Part shown: one piece after another, positions 24,777 through 34,103 of the stretch
Layout: each line of letters begins with the position of its first letter
Numbering within the stretch: the first letter of the stretch is position 1
Source: an uncultured Clostridia bacterium
Lineage (GTDB): Bacteria > Bacillota > Clostridia > Oscillospirales > Ruminococcaceae
DNA: 45,033 nt
Assembly: GCA_947307175.1 (NCBI GenBank)
Contig: CAMZIK010000008.1
Coordinates: 1-45,033, forward strand
Reading direction: 5' to 3'
The notes under the pieces: generated by a model
Databases searched by the model: none
Told to the model about the DNA's origin: nothing
The model's input: the letters and a program-made list of their open reading frames with translations, nothing else
Translations under genes and position numbers: made by a program

Positions 24777-25196
24777 CTATTTTACTTCGATAGAAATATC
24801 AAAATCGCCGATATAGCTTGAATTGACATCTATAACATATTTGAAATCCAGCTTTCCGCCGTTGTCGTCAAGGTTTGAACGGATATAGTTTGCGTTGACG
24901 CCCACCATAAGATCTCCGTAGGGCGTTCCGTAAACGCAGTGGTGCTTTTTGCCCAGCTCTACGATAAGATTTGAGGTAACGCTTCCGCTTCGGGACATAA
25001 CGACCTTCTTGCCGTCGAACAGCTCGATAGTCGTGGTGCTTCCCTTATAGCCCGTAGCTTCCGACTCGTCATATGTCAGCTTATAGCCGCTTCCTGTTTT
25101 TTCGTATATCGCTCTTGACAGCAGCTCGGTAGACTCTTTATTCTCGCCGTCAGACTGGCTGCTGACCAGTTTCATTGAAACATCCTGTTTTATCAA
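24777..25196 (-). CDS. DUF1934 (YwiB-like) beta-barrel protein
   Basis: The 139-residue protein matches the DUF1934/YwiB family of small lipocalin-like barrels: SRSGSVTSNLIVELGKKHHCVYGTPYGDLMVGV is typical, as is the position next to argS. The function is unknown. The start is TTG: GGAGG lies seven bases before it, whereas the nearest in-frame ATG is seven codons further in without a site. No signal peptide. Confidence 0.88.
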   Translation of the reverse strand: MIKQDVSMKLVSSQSDGENKESTELLSRAIYEKTGSGYKLTYDESEATGYKGSTTTIELFDGKKVVMSRSGSVTSNLIVELGKKHHCVYGTPYGDLMVGVNANYIRSNLDDNGGKLDFKYVIDVNSSYIGDFDISIEVK

Positions 25197-25208
25197 TTCA
25201 AATCCTCC

Positions 25209-26027
25209 TCAGAGTTTCAGGGTGCATTTGGATATTTTTGCGATTATGTTCTTGCTCATCAGCTTTTCAACATTCTCTCTGAAAAGCTCCTCGCTGTCGG
25301 TGCAGTAAAGCTCAAGCGAACCTTCCTGCTGTCTGTCACAAAGCGCATCGTTGTAGCTGAGAGTTTTCAGGGCGTGCTTTGCAAGCTCTGCTCCTGAAGA
25401 TATGAGTGTGACATTCTCACCCATTATATCGCAGATAAGCCCGCTCAGATGCGGATAATGCGTACAGCCGAGTATCAGCGTATCGACCTGTTCTTTTTTC
25501 ATTATGTCAAGGTATTCATTCGCAAAGAATCTTGCAGGCTCACAGTCCTTTGCGGTATAGCCGTTCTCAACAAGCGGAACGAACATCGGGCAAGCCATTC
25601 CGACGACTTTCACATCAGGCATTATCTCATGTATTATCTTGCCGTAGCTGCCGCTTTTTATCGTGGCGCTCGTACCGATAACGCCTATGCGTTTATTTCT
25701 CGTAGCGGCGCAGGCAGCGTGTGCCGCAGGCACTACCACTCCGCTTTTAAGCGCTGTTGTGCTGTCCTCAAAAACAGGCATCGACATCATTACCGATGAG
25801 ACTGTGCCGCAGGCAACGAGTATCATCTTGACATCATGCTGTTCAAGAAAAGCGATGTCCTGTTTTGCATAGGAATATATCGTATCCCTGCTCTTTGTTC
25901 CGTAGGGTATCCTTGCGGTATCGCCGAGGTAAACGATGTTCTCATTGGGCATCAGCTTTTTGAGTTCATCAACGCAGGTCAGTCCGCCGACGCCCGAATC
26001 AAATACGCCTATCGAAGAATTATTCAT
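25209..26027 (-). CDS. murI: Glutamate racemase
   Basis: The 272-residue enzyme turns L-glutamate into the D-glutamate needed for peptidoglycan. GVFDSGVGGLT is at residues 6-16 and LGDTARIPYGTKS near 40. The first catalytic Cys is in LVACGTVSS, where most MurI have CNTA, so the conserved Asn is a Gly; the second is in LGCTHYPHL. The Asn change may be a feature of the lineage. An upstream in-frame ATG exists at 26054, but the start MNNSSIG at 26027 fits the family and overlaps the ddl stop by eight bases, meaning coupled translation of two wall-precursor genes. Confidence 0.95.
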   Translation of the reverse strand: MNNSSIGVFDSGVGGLTCVDELKKLMPNENIVYLGDTARIPYGTKSRDTIYSYAKQDIAFLEQHDVKMILVACGTVSSVMMSMPVFEDSTTALKSGVVVPAAHAACAATRNKRIGVIGTSATIKSGSYGKIIHEIMPDVKVVGMACPMFVPLVENGYTAKDCEPARFFANEYLDIMKKEQVDTLILGCTHYPHLSGLICDIMGENVTLISSGAELAKHALKTLSYNDALCDRQQEGSLELYCTDSEELFRENVEKLMSKNIIAKISKCTLKL

Positions 26028-27099
26028 AGTCGACCCCTGCTCTTTCAAGGGCAAGCCTTATCAGCATATCCTCCTGACGCTCAAACGTCATTCCCTCATA
26101 TGCGAACAGCTGCGGATACATACTTATCGGGGTATGTCCGGGCATGGTATTTATCTCATTGAGTACCACAGTTCCGTCATTGCAGAGGAAGAAATCAACT
26201 CTTGCAAGACCGCAGCAGCCCATAGCTCTGTAAGCCCTGAGCGCAGTCAGACGGATCTCGTCCGAGCTTTTTTCGCTTATCCTTGCAGGGATATATGTCT
26301 TTGACTCACTGTTGTTATACTTAGCATCGTAATCATAGAACTCATTTGCAGCTGAGATCTCGCCTACCGCAGAAACAACAGGCTTTTCGTTGCCCATTAC
26401 TGCGCACTCGCACTCTATGCCGTCTATGCCCTGTTCTACTATTACTTTCTTATCGTGTGCAAAAGCCATTTTTATGCCGTTTTTAAGGCTTTCAAGGTCG
26501 GTGACTTTGGAGATGCCGACCGATGAGCCGCAGTTTGCAGGCTTGACATACATAGGGTATTTCAGGAGCTTTTCCATAACTGCGCACTTTTCGTCAAGCT
26601 GTGAAAGCTCAAAGAAGCAGATAGGTACGAACGGAGCTGTCTTTATTCCGTGAGCATCGAGAACAGTATGCGTAAGCTCTTTATCCATGCAGTTTGCAGA
26701 GCTGATAAGGTCGCAGCCCACGAAAGGCATCTGAGCCATTTCCAGCAGACCCTGTATCGTTCCGTCCTCTCCGTTCTTTCCGTGAAGCACAGGGAACACG
26801 CAGTCAACTTTGACATGGCTCACCTCGCCGTCCTCACCCATTGCAAGAAATCCCTTGTCAACAGGATCGGGGCTGAGTACGCACGGAACATTGTCAGGGT
26901 GCTTCTCCCAAGCGCCCGTAGGAATATCCTCAACATCTCCTATGTATTTGAGCCAATGACCTTTCTTGGTTATGCCTATGCACACTACATCGTATCTCTC
27001 CTTTGAGATGCTTTTGATAACGTGTGCCGCAGATATACAAGAAATATCGTGTTCATTGGACTTTCCTCCGAAGATGACTGCTACACGCAGCTTTGCCAT
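26020..27099 (-). CDS. ddl: D-alanine--D-alanine ligase
   Basis: The 359-residue ATP-grasp enzyme joins two D-alanines for peptidoglycan precursor synthesis. FGGKSNEHDIS is near the N-terminus, MYVKPANCGSSVGISKV is the ATP-grasp lysine region, and VDFFLCNDGTVVLNEINTMPG holds the metal-binding residues. Starts at 27117 and 27099 are both possible; AAGAGG seven bases before 27099 supports the shorter one. It has its own promoter and leads the wall/argS operon. Confidence 0.95.
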   Translation of the reverse strand: MAKLRVAVIFGGKSNEHDISCISAAHVIKSISKERYDVVCIGITKKGHWLKYIGDVEDIPTGAWEKHPDNVPCVLSPDPVDKGFLAMGEDGEVSHVKVDCVFPVLHGKNGEDGTIQGLLEMAQMPFVGCDLISSANCMDKELTHTVLDAHGIKTAPFVPICFFELSQLDEKCAVMEKLLKYPMYVKPANCGSSVGISKVTDLESLKNGIKMAFAHDKKVIVEQGIDGIECECAVMGNEKPVVSAVGEISAANEFYDYDAKYNNSESKTYIPARISEKSSDEIRLTALRAYRAMGCCGLARVDFFLCNDGTVVLNEINTMPGHTPISMYPQLFAYEGMTFERQEDMLIRLALERAGVDYE

Positions 27100-27145
27100 A
27101 AAACCTCTTCCCTTCAACGTGTAATATCAAAAAAGTTATCAATAT

Positions 27146-27174
27146 ATTATACCATAAAAAGCAGCATAATGCAA
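27146..27174 (-). promoter_or_regulatory. SigA-type promoter for the ddl operon
   Basis: On the minus strand TTGCAT (27174-27169) and TATAAT (27151-27146) are 17 bases apart, 47 bases before the ddl start. Confidence 0.75.
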
Positions 27175-27228
27175 ACACTTTTTTCTACAAATAACATACG
27201 AAATGCCGTGTATTATTGTTGCTTTTGT

Positions 27229-28011
27229 CTAAGTTTTCTCCCTGCCGAAAGCGGCTGTGCGCTCAAAGCTCATATTGCCGCCGAAAATATCAAGCGCCGA
27301 GCCTACCGTGAAATCGACTTTTCCTTTACCGAGGACTTCCAGCTTTTCAAGGTCATCAAATCCAGAAATGCCGCCAGCGTATGTCGCAGGAACTGCTGAA
27401 CTCTCACCGAGCAGCTTCGCAACACTGTCCTCTATGCCTTTAGCCTTGCCCTCAACATCTGCGGCGTGGACAAGGAACTCATCGCAGTAACCTGAAAGCA
27501 GCTCCAGCGTCTGCTCACTAAGCACCACGTCGGTGAACTTCTGCCAGCGATCTGTGACGATATGATACTTTCCGTCTTTTGCACGGCAGGAAAGGTCAAG
27601 AACTATATGCTCTCTGCCGACTGCTTTTACAAGCTTTTCAAGGTTATCAAAGCAGACCTGTCCGCATCTGAAAACAAAGCTTGTGACGATAACATGGCTC
27701 GCACCGCTGTCAAGGAACATTTTCGCATTTTCGTCGGTTATGCCGCCGCCTATCTGCAAGCCGCCTTCCCACGCTTTCAGAGCAGAAAAAGCCTGCCTGA
27801 GATCCGCCTCATAATAGGGGCTGTCCTTGGGGTTCAGTATTATTATATGTCCGCCCGGCAGCTGATATTTCTTATAAAGCTCTGCATAGTATGCGCCGTC
27901 CTGCTCCGACACGAAATTATCCACCGCAAAATCATTCTTGTCAGTAAGGCTTGCGCCGACTATCTGTTTGACGCTTCCGTTGTGGATATCTATACAAGGT
28001 CTGAATCTCAT
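27229..28011 (-). CDS. hisA: HisA isomerase of the eukaryote (HIS6) type
   Basis: The 260-residue TIM-barrel enzyme performs the ProFAR isomerase step of histidine synthesis. Its start MRFRPCIDIHNGSVKQIVG and later LQIGGGITDENAKMFLDSGASHVIVTSFVF match the eukaryotic-type HisA lineage rather than ordinary bacterial HisA, which starts with an I/L-P-A-I-D motif. Catalytic Asp8 is present. It is an orphan: no other his gene adjoins it. CGGAGGAACGG precedes the ATG. I see no clear SigA promoter and no terminator after it, so it may read into ddl. Confidence 0.9.
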   Translation of the reverse strand: MRFRPCIDIHNGSVKQIVGASLTDKNDFAVDNFVSEQDGAYYAELYKKYQLPGGHIIILNPKDSPYYEADLRQAFSALKAWEGGLQIGGGITDENAKMFLDSGASHVIVTSFVFRCGQVCFDNLEKLVKAVGREHIVLDLSCRAKDGKYHIVTDRWQKFTDVVLSEQTLELLSGYCDEFLVHAADVEGKAKGIEDSVAKLLGESSAVPATYAGGISGFDDLEKLEVLGKGKVDFTVGSALDIFGGNMSFERTAAFGREKT

Positions 28012-28200
28012 AACCGTTCCTCCGTTGATATACGATTTCCCGTCCTATATTTATCATAGTTTATCATACTTAATTCATTATATATTATACTGCCTGTCCT
28101 GTCAAGAAATACGCATTTGTCAACTTTGGACAAACAAAACAGACAATTTCGGCGCTTCACTGTGAATAGTGGAAAAGCTTTTTGAGCAGCTTCAGATTTC

Positions 28201-28229
28201 TTGACAAATAAGCGCATTTGGAGTAAAAT
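28201..28229 (+). promoter_or_regulatory. SigA promoter for the acn-icd operon
   Basis: TTGACA (28201-28206) and TAAAAT (28224-28229) are 17 bases apart, 40 bases before the acn start. Confidence 0.8.
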
Positions 28230-28268
28230 AGTATTGTATTATTATTTATTTAGGAAGGTGTTTTAAAA

Positions 28269-30209
28269 ATGGGACTTACTCTGACTGAAAAGATACTGAA
28301 GGCTCACCTCGTTGACGGTGAATTCGTCAAGGGCAGCGAGATCGGTATCCGTATCGACCAGACACTCACACAGGACGCAACAGGAACTATGGCTTACCTC
28401 GAATATGAGGCTATGGGAGTTCCACGTGTAAAGACCGAGAAGAGCGTGGCTTATATCGACCACAACACTCTGCAGTCGGGCTTTGAGAACGCAGACGACC
28501 ACAGATTCATCGGCTCTGTATGCAAAAAGCACGGTGTATACTTCTCACGCCCCGGAAACGGCATCTGTCATCAGGTGCATCTTGAAAGATTCGGTATCCC
28601 CGGAAAGACTCTCATCGGTTCCGACAGCCATACTCCGACAGGCGGCGGTATAGGTATGATCGCTATCGGTGCAGGCGGACTGGACGTTGCAGTTGCAATG
28701 GGCGGCGGCGCTTACTACATTACATATCCGCAGATAGTAAAGGTAAATCTCACAGGCAAGCTTTCACCATGGGTATCGGCTAAGGACGTTATCCTTGAAG
28801 TGCTCAGACGCATCTCCGTTAAGGGCGGCGTAGGCAAGGTAATGGAATACTGCGGCGAAGGCGTAAAGACACTTTCTGTTCCGGAAAGAGCTACTATAAC
28901 CAACATGGGCGCAGAGCTTGGCGCAACAACATCTATCTTCCCTTCCGACGAGGTGACCAAGTCATTCCTCAAGGCTCAGGACAGAGGCGACGTATGGACG
29001 GAGCTGAAAGCTGACGACGACGCTGTTTACGACGAAGTAATAGACATAGACCTTGCCGCACTCGTTCCGCAGGCTGCCTGCCCTCATTCACCTGACAATG
29101 TAAAGAATATGGAGGAGATAGGCAAGCTGAAAGTAGACCAGGTCTGCATCGGCTCCTGCACGAATTCCTCTTTTGTTGATATGATGAAAGTAGCATATAT
29201 CCTCAAGGGCAAGACGGTAGACCCAAGCGTTTCGCTGGCTATCGCTCCAGGCTCAAAGCAGGTACTCAATATGCTCGCTTCAAACGGCGCACTCGCTACT
29301 ATGATAGATGCAGGCGCAAGAATACTCGAATCCGCATGCGGTCCGTGCATCGGCATGGGTCAGGCTCCTAACTCCGCAGGTGTTTCGCTGAGAACATTCA
29401 ACAGAAACTTCCTCGGCAGAAGCGGAACAAAGGACGGACAGATCTATCTCGTATCGCCTGAGACCGCAGCAGCTTCCGCACTCACAGGCTACCTCACCGA
29501 CCCGAGAACTCTCGGCGAGATGCCTAAGATCGAAGTTCCAGAACAGTTCAAGATCAACGACAATATGGTAGTTGCTCCTGCAAGCGTAGAGGAAATGGAC
29601 AGCGTCGAGGTACTCAGAGGACCGAACATCAAGCCTTATCCTGAGACCGCTCCGCTGGTTGAGAGCATCGAGTGTCAGGTATCTCTCAAGGTCGGCGACA
29701 ATATCACCACAGACCACATCATGCCCGCAGGCGCAAAGATACTTCCGCTGCGTTCAAATATCCCAGCTATCTCACAGCACTGCTTCACGGTTTGCGATGA
29801 GGACTTCCCAAGACGTGCCAAGAATATGGGCAAGTCTATAATCGTCGGAGGCACGAACTACGGTCAGGGTTCTTCAAGAGAACACGCTGCACTCGCTCCG
29901 CTTTATCTCGGCATCAAGGCTGTTCTCGTTAAGAGCTTTGCAAGAATCCACAGAGCTAACCTTATCAACGCAGGTATCCTGCCGCTGACATTCGTAAATG
30001 AAGCAGACTACGACAAGATCAGTCAGGGCGACGAAATAGCAATAGAAAACGTACGTGCAGACATCGAAGCAGGCAAGACTCAGCTCACCGTAATAAACAA
30101 GACAACAGGTGAGCAGATCGCTGTTCTGTGCGAACTCACAGGAAGAACAAAGGACATCATTCTGGCAGGAGGACTGCTCGACTACACAAGAGAGCAGCTT
30201 TCAAAATAA
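28269..30209 (+). CDS. acn: Aconitate hydratase
   Basis: The 646-residue [4Fe-4S] enzyme converts citrate to isocitrate. Cluster ligands are in CIGSCTNSS (about residue 295) and ACGPCIGMGQ (about 357). Other signatures are LIGSDSHTPTGGGIGM near 115, the swivel domain start TTDHIMPAG and GGTNYGQGSSREHAAL near 530. It is the short mitochondrial-like form found in many anaerobes. AAGGAGG-like GGAAGG precedes the ATG. With icd two genes downstream it forms the oxidative branch from citrate to 2-oxoglutarate, used in anaerobes for glutamate. Confidence 0.95.
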   Translation: MGLTLTEKILKAHLVDGEFVKGSEIGIRIDQTLTQDATGTMAYLEYEAMGVPRVKTEKSVAYIDHNTLQSGFENADDHRFIGSVCKKHGVYFSRPGNGICHQVHLERFGIPGKTLIGSDSHTPTGGGIGMIAIGAGGLDVAVAMGGGAYYITYPQIVKVNLTGKLSPWVSAKDVILEVLRRISVKGGVGKVMEYCGEGVKTLSVPERATITNMGAELGATTSIFPSDEVTKSFLKAQDRGDVWTELKADDDAVYDEVIDIDLAALVPQAACPHSPDNVKNMEEIGKLKVDQVCIGSCTNSSFVDMMKVAYILKGKTVDPSVSLAIAPGSKQVLNMLASNGALATMIDAGARILESACGPCIGMGQAPNSAGVSLRTFNRNFLGRSGTKDGQIYLVSPETAAASALTGYLTDPRTLGEMPKIEVPEQFKINDNMVVAPASVEEMDSVEVLRGPNIKPYPETAPLVESIECQVSLKVGDNITTDHIMPAGAKILPLRSNIPAISQHCFTVCDEDFPRRAKNMGKSIIVGGTNYGQGSSREHAALAPLYLGIKAVLVKSFARIHRANLINAGILPLTFVNEADYDKISQGDEIAIENVRADIEAGKTQLTVINKTTGEQIAVLCELTGRTKDIILAGGLLDYTREQLSK

Positions 30210-30251
30210 AAGACAAACAATAAAAAGACAAAATGATGGGGGAACAAAACT

Positions 30252-31214
30252 ATGAAAGATTCTTACGATCCGCTGGACTGGAACAAGGGTGGTTCCAAAG
30301 GCAATTTCAAGCATTACTCATCGACAGATTACGACAACTTTGCCAAAAATCCGACCTATCGCAGCGATGCGCTGACAAAGGACGAGATGCTCAACGGAGG
30401 ATTTCAGGTGAACGGTACTGCCGAGGCTGACAGCTTCACACAGGCAGACTATGACCGATACGCTCAGAATCCGACATACCGCAACGACTACTACAAAGAT
30501 GCTCCGAACCTTGATGACGTTTATCAGGACGGATACTACGATCAGAACTACGATAACAGCTATCAGGACGGATACTACGATCAGAGCTATGACAACGGCT
30601 ATCAGGACGGCTATTACGATCAGAGCTACGATAATGGCTATCAGGACGGCTATTACGATCAGAGCTACGATAACGGCTATCAGGACGGATACTACGATCA
30701 GGGCTATAACAACAGCTATCAGCAGCAGTCAGGCACTTATTCCGATCCTCAGATGGCTAAGGGACCTGTCAGGTATTCTCAGGCAGACTATGACCAGATG
30801 GCTCAGCACCCGACCTATACCTCAAGCAACCCCAATGATATGGGAGAAGAAGCTTTCTTCAACATGATAGATCAGCAGAAAAAGCGTGAGAGGCGCCGTG
30901 ATATGATAGGCGACCTTGCTCTTTCGGGAACTGTCTTCAACAGACACGCAGGCGAATCTGTCGAGATCGGCAAGGACGTCTGGCTGTACATTCTGATGCT
31001 CGCTTTCGGCGCAGCAATCGCAAGACTGTTCAGTATGCCGTTTTGCATTTACCCTGTGTTTGCAGCTTTCATCGCTCTTGTGGTAACGTTCATAAAGAAA
31101 CTCGTTATAGACTCCACTCCAAAAGAAGATGTGTTCAAGGAGTGTCTTATCCCAGGAGTTATCCTCGGTATCTGCATAGGCGTATCGGTATATATGCACT
31201 CACGGGGATTGTAA
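30252..31214 (+). CDS. Tyr/Asp/Gln-rich tandem-repeat membrane protein
   Basis: The 320-residue protein is not recognised. Residues 91-155 are five 13-residue units of the form YQDGYYDQSYDNG. Flanking them are three copies of a longer motif, DYDNFAKNPTY (about 36), DYDRYAQNPTY (about 66) and DYDQMAQHPTY (about 178). Residues 243-316 hold about three membrane helices (WLYILMLAFGAAIARLFSM, YPVFAAFIALVVTFIKKL, CLIPGVILGICIGVSVYM). No signal peptide is present, so the repeat tail is probably cytoplasmic and disordered. GGGGGAA precedes the ATG. It sits 42 bases after acn and 68 before icd on the same strand, so it belongs to that operon, though its link with these enzymes is unknown. Confidence 0.85.
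   Translation: MKDSYDPLDWNKGGSKGNFKHYSSTDYDNFAKNPTYRSDALTKDEMLNGGFQVNGTAEADSFTQADYDRYAQNPTYRNDYYKDAPNLDDVYQDGYYDQNYDNSYQDGYYDQSYDNGYQDGYYDQSYDNGYQDGYYDQSYDNGYQDGYYDQGYNNSYQQQSGTYSDPQMAKGPVRYSQADYDQMAQHPTYTSSNPNDMGEEAFFNMIDQQKKRERRRDMIGDLALSGTVFNRHAGESVEIGKDVWLYILMLAFGAAIARLFSMPFCIYPVFAAFIALVVTFIKKLVIDSTPKEDVFKECLIPGVILGICIGVSVYMHSRGL
30522..30716 (+). repeat. Five tandem 39-bp units inside the coding region
   Basis: Each unit encodes one 13-residue repeat beginning TATCAGGACGG. Units differ at third positions and in a few residues (Asn, Ser or Gly before the inner Tyr), so they are old enough to have drifted while keeping frame. Length changes between strains by slippage are likely. Confidence 0.95.
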
Positions 31215-31282
31215 ATTACAGGCACGGCGGCAGATGGTATGTCAGATCGCCGTCGATACTATAAAATATGGAGGAAAGTAAA

Positions 31283-32497
31283 ATGAACAAGATCCAAATG
31301 AAAACACCGCTGGTCGAAATGGACGGCGACGAGATGACCCGTATCATCTGGCAGGAAATAAAGGACATTCTCCTGCTGCCTTACATCGACCTCAAGACCG
31401 AGTATTACGATCTCGGACTCGTTCACAGAAACGAGACTAACGATCAGGTGACTATCGACTCGGCTAACGCTACAAAGAAGTACGGCGTTGCAGTCAAGTG
31501 CGCAACTATCACTCCTAACGCTGCAAGAATGCCAGAGTACAACCTCAAGGAGATGTGGAAATCCCCTAACGGTACGATAAGAGCAATGCTCGACGGAACA
31601 GTTTTCAGAACTCCTATCCTCGTCAAAGGCATCACACCTTATATCCCGACATGGACCAAGCCTATCACTATCGCCCGTCACGCTTACGGCGACGTTTACA
31701 AGAACGTTGAGATGAAGTGTCCGCAGGGCTCAAAAGCAGAGCTTGTGCTGACAGATAAGGACGGCAACGAGTCAAGAGAGACTATCTTCAGCTTTGAAAA
31801 GACACCCGGTATCATTCAGGGTCTGCACAACAGAGAGGATTCTATCGGATCGTTCGCAAGAGCCTGCTTCAACTTTGCTCTTGACACCAAGAAGGACCTC
31901 TGGTTCGCAACAAAGGACACTATCTCAAAGAAGTATGACCACACCTTCAAGGACATCTTCGCTGAGATCTTCGAGAAGGAGTACAAGGAGAAGTTTGAAG
32001 CCGCAGGCATCGAATATTTCTACACTCTCATCGACGATGCAGTCGCAAGAGTTATCCGTTCAAACGGCGGATATATCTGGGCTTGCAAGAACTACGACGG
32101 CGATGTAATGAGCGACATGGTAGCTACCGCTTATGGCTCACTGGCAATGATGACCTCTGTGCTTGTTTCACCTGACGGAGTTTACGAGTATGAGGCTGCT
32201 CACGGCACAGTTCAGAGACACTACTACAAGTACCTCAAGGGCGAGGAGACCTCCACGAACTCAGTCGCTACGCTGTTTGCTTGGACAGGCGCTCTGCGCA
32301 AGAGAGGCGAGCTTGATGAGCTGCCTGAGCTGATAAACTTTGCTGATTCCCTTGAAAAAGCAACGATACAGACTATCGAGGACGGCATAATGACAGGTGA
32401 CCTCTACCTTCTCTCAACACTTGAGAACAAGACCAAGGTAAACACAGAGGACTTCCTGAAGGCTGTAAACGAGAGACTCGCAAAGCTTTTAGGGTAA
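31283..32497 (+). CDS. icd: NADP-dependent isocitrate dehydrogenase, eukaryote-like type
   Basis: The 404-residue enzyme oxidises isocitrate to 2-oxoglutarate and CO2. The start [52 protein letters not shown] and [14 protein letters not shown] show the IDH1-like subfamily, distinct from E. coli Icd. The frame is open from 31268, but GGAGGAAAG seven bases before 31283 fixes the start. It is the third gene of acn-repeat protein-icd, and a terminator follows. Confidence 0.96.
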   Translation: MNKIQMKTPLVEMDGDEMTRIIWQEIKDILLLPYIDLKTEYYDLGLVHRNETNDQVTIDSANATKKYGVAVKCATITPNAARMPEYNLKEMWKSPNGTIRAMLDGTVFRTPILVKGITPYIPTWTKPITIARHAYGDVYKNVEMKCPQGSKAELVLTDKDGNESRETIFSFEKTPGIIQGLHNREDSIGSFARACFNFALDTKKDLWFATKDTISKKYDHTFKDIFAEIFEKEYKEKFEAAGIEYFYTLIDDAVARVIRSNGGYIWACKNYDGDVMSDMVATAYGSLAMMTSVLVSPDGVYEYEAAHGTVQRHYYKYLKGEETSTNSVATLFAWTGALRKRGELDELPELINFADSLEKATIQTIEDGIMTGDLYLLSTLENKTKVNTEDFLKAVNERLAKLLG

Positions 32498-32517
32498 AAA
32501 ATCGTACAGTTATAAGC

Positions 32518-32548
32518 AAAGGACTTCCTGCTTGGGAAGTCCTCTTTT
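32518..32548 (+). terminator. Rho-independent terminator after icd
   Basis: AGGACTTCC (32520-32528) pairs with GGAAGTCCT (32535-32543), followed by a T run. Confidence 0.85.
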
Positions 32549-32567
32549 TGTACATATATTCGGACAG

Positions 32568-33509
32568 TTACCTTCTTGTATACGTTTCGCCCATAAGTTC
32601 TATCGACTCGACATTATCAACATCTACAAGCGTTTTAAAGTTCAGGCTGAGTCCTATATTCTGCTTCTCACCAAGACCAAGTCCCTGACCGTCGGACGAT
32701 ATATCATCGACCTTATCTTTTTTGCCGTCCTTATATACAAGGTCTCCGTTCCAGAACGAACCATTGTCAGGGTATGGGATCAAAGCAACAAAGCCTATTT
32801 CCGACAAATACAGCTCATTTCCCTTTTTCGAGTACAGCTTTGTACTTTTGACCTCTTTATGATCATCAAGCTTAAGTTCGATGCCGTTGAACAGGCTGGC
32901 TTCATTGGTTTTTCCGTCAATGCTTGCATATTTCATCTCGAAAAGCCTGATCGTAAGCGGTCGGTCTTTGTCGATACTGTTGTGCAGCGAAACAAACGGG
33001 ATTTCCATTCTCATGCTTAATTTGCCGTCACCTTTTTTATATTGATCCTGTGCAAAGCATGTTACACAGCTCCTGACGCACTCATCTGTATCAGAATAAT
33101 ATGTTATCGGACATTGCATCTCACCGCTTTGCGCAAGATAATCCTCTGCCTGTTCGTCAAGCGGCTTTATCGTAACTATCGGCATCAGCTTGTAGTCATC
33201 TTTCAGTACGGTTTCAAGGGTTACAGAAAAATGGCTGTTTTCGCTGACTGCACCGTTTGCAAATCCCCGTTCTTCCATCTTGCTGACTGCGCTGCTGTCG
33301 TAAAACTCGCCAACGCTCTCCTTGTTGGACAGCTTTGTAACAGCGACCGCCCCTGCCGTCACGGTCATTATCGCTGCGGCTGCGGCAACAGCTGCAAACT
33401 TAGCCGAGATCCTGCGTTTATGTTTTACCTTTATCTGTGATGTTCCCTCTGCCTCACGCAGATACTTTTCGTCTGCAAGTCCTATAATATCAAGCATCTT
33501 ATCGTTCAT
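32568..33509 (-). CDS. Putative anti-sigma factor, single-span membrane protein
   Basis: The 313-residue protein has a short cytoplasmic part (1-33, LDIIGLADEKYLREAEG), one membrane helix (about 35-58, FAAVAAAAAIMTVTAGAVAV) and a 250-residue outer domain. Its start overlaps the stop of the ECF sigma gene by four bases (ATGA), the usual sign of a sigma/anti-sigma pair. No zinc-finger (ZAS) motif is seen in the short inner part. By position it should hold the sigma factor at the membrane until an outside signal arrives; family membership is not certain. Confidence 0.75.
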   Translation of the reverse strand: MNDKMLDIIGLADEKYLREAEGTSQIKVKHKRRISAKFAAVAAAAAIMTVTAGAVAVTKLSNKESVGEFYDSSAVSKMEERGFANGAVSENSHFSVTLETVLKDDYKLMPIVTIKPLDEQAEDYLAQSGEMQCPITYYSDTDECVRSCVTCFAQDQYKKGDGKLSMRMEIPFVSLHNSIDKDRPLTIRLFEMKYASIDGKTNEASLFNGIELKLDDHKEVKSTKLYSKKGNELYLSEIGFVALIPYPDNGSFWNGDLVYKDGKKDKVDDISSDGQGLGLGEKQNIGLSLNFKTLVDVDNVESIELMGETYTRR

Positions 33510-34063
33510 AACAATCCCTCTCTTTCCAGAAACTTTTTCAGTTTGTTTCTCGTTCTGTGAAGACTGACCTTGACTTTGCTCTCGCTGATGTCAAGCTTGT
33601 CGGCGATCTCCTCTATCGTATCCATATACCAGTACCTCAGCAGGAATATCCGTCTTTGCTCGGGTTTGAGCGAGCCTAAGAACTCGTTGAATGCGGCTTT
33701 CAGCGCAAGTGTGTCGTCAAGCTTTTCAAGTGAATTATCCGAAGCAGCCACGTCCGAAAGCTCTTCAAGCAGCAGCTCGATATGTCCCGACCCACGTTTT
33801 TGTGCGTGTGACCTCCGCCACAGGTTTATTGCGGCATTTCGCACAACTCCCGAAACATACATACGCAGGTCATCGGGGTGAGCAGGCGGTATAGCGTTCC
33901 ATACGGAAAGATAAGCATCGTTGAGGCACTCATCGGTATCCTGCCTGTTGCGCAGAATGTTCATCGCTATGCTTTTACAGTAGCTTCCGTACTTGTTTTC
34001 AAGCTCCACAAGTGCTTTTCTGTCCTTGACTTCGAGCATAGCGATAAGCTCTTCGTCGGTCAT
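33506..34063 (-). CDS. ECF-type RNA polymerase sigma factor
   Basis: The 185-residue protein has sigma region 2 (about 10-75, with DECLNDAYLSVWNAIPP and SGVVRNAAINLWRR) and region 4 (about 125-180, LKPEQRRIFLLRYWYMDTIEEIADKLDI then SKVKVSLHRTRNKLKKFL, the helix-turn-helix for the -35 box). It lacks regions 1 and 3, as ECF factors do. An ECF-type promoter lies 41 bases upstream, which suggests it activates its own operon. The anti-sigma gene follows with an ATGA overlap. AAAGGAGAAAGG precedes the ATG. Confidence 0.92.
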   Translation of the reverse strand: MTDEELIAMLEVKDRKALVELENKYGSYCKSIAMNILRNRQDTDECLNDAYLSVWNAIPPAHPDDLRMYVSGVVRNAAINLWRRSHAQKRGSGHIELLLEELSDVAASDNSLEKLDDTLALKAAFNEFLGSLKPEQRRIFLLRYWYMDTIEEIADKLDISESKVKVSLHRTRNKLKKFLEREGLL

Positions 34064-34103
34064 CAGCCTTTCTCCTTTCTTTTATACTGAAGCGCTTCAC
34101 CTA

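Noticed and set aside
28099..28206. CTTGACAAATAAGCGCATTTG and a near-complement about 90 bases to its left as an operator pair
   Set aside because: The similarity covers only part of the sequence and includes the -35 box, which explains most of it.
30522..30716. Regular repeats that could suggest a CRISPR array
   Set aside because: The 39-bp units are in frame, directly joined without spacers, and encode a Tyr-rich protein repeat.
30451..30867. A 138-residue Thr/Arg/Ile-rich ORF in another frame over the repeat
   Set aside because: It is a shadow of the repeat coding region with no ribosome site.
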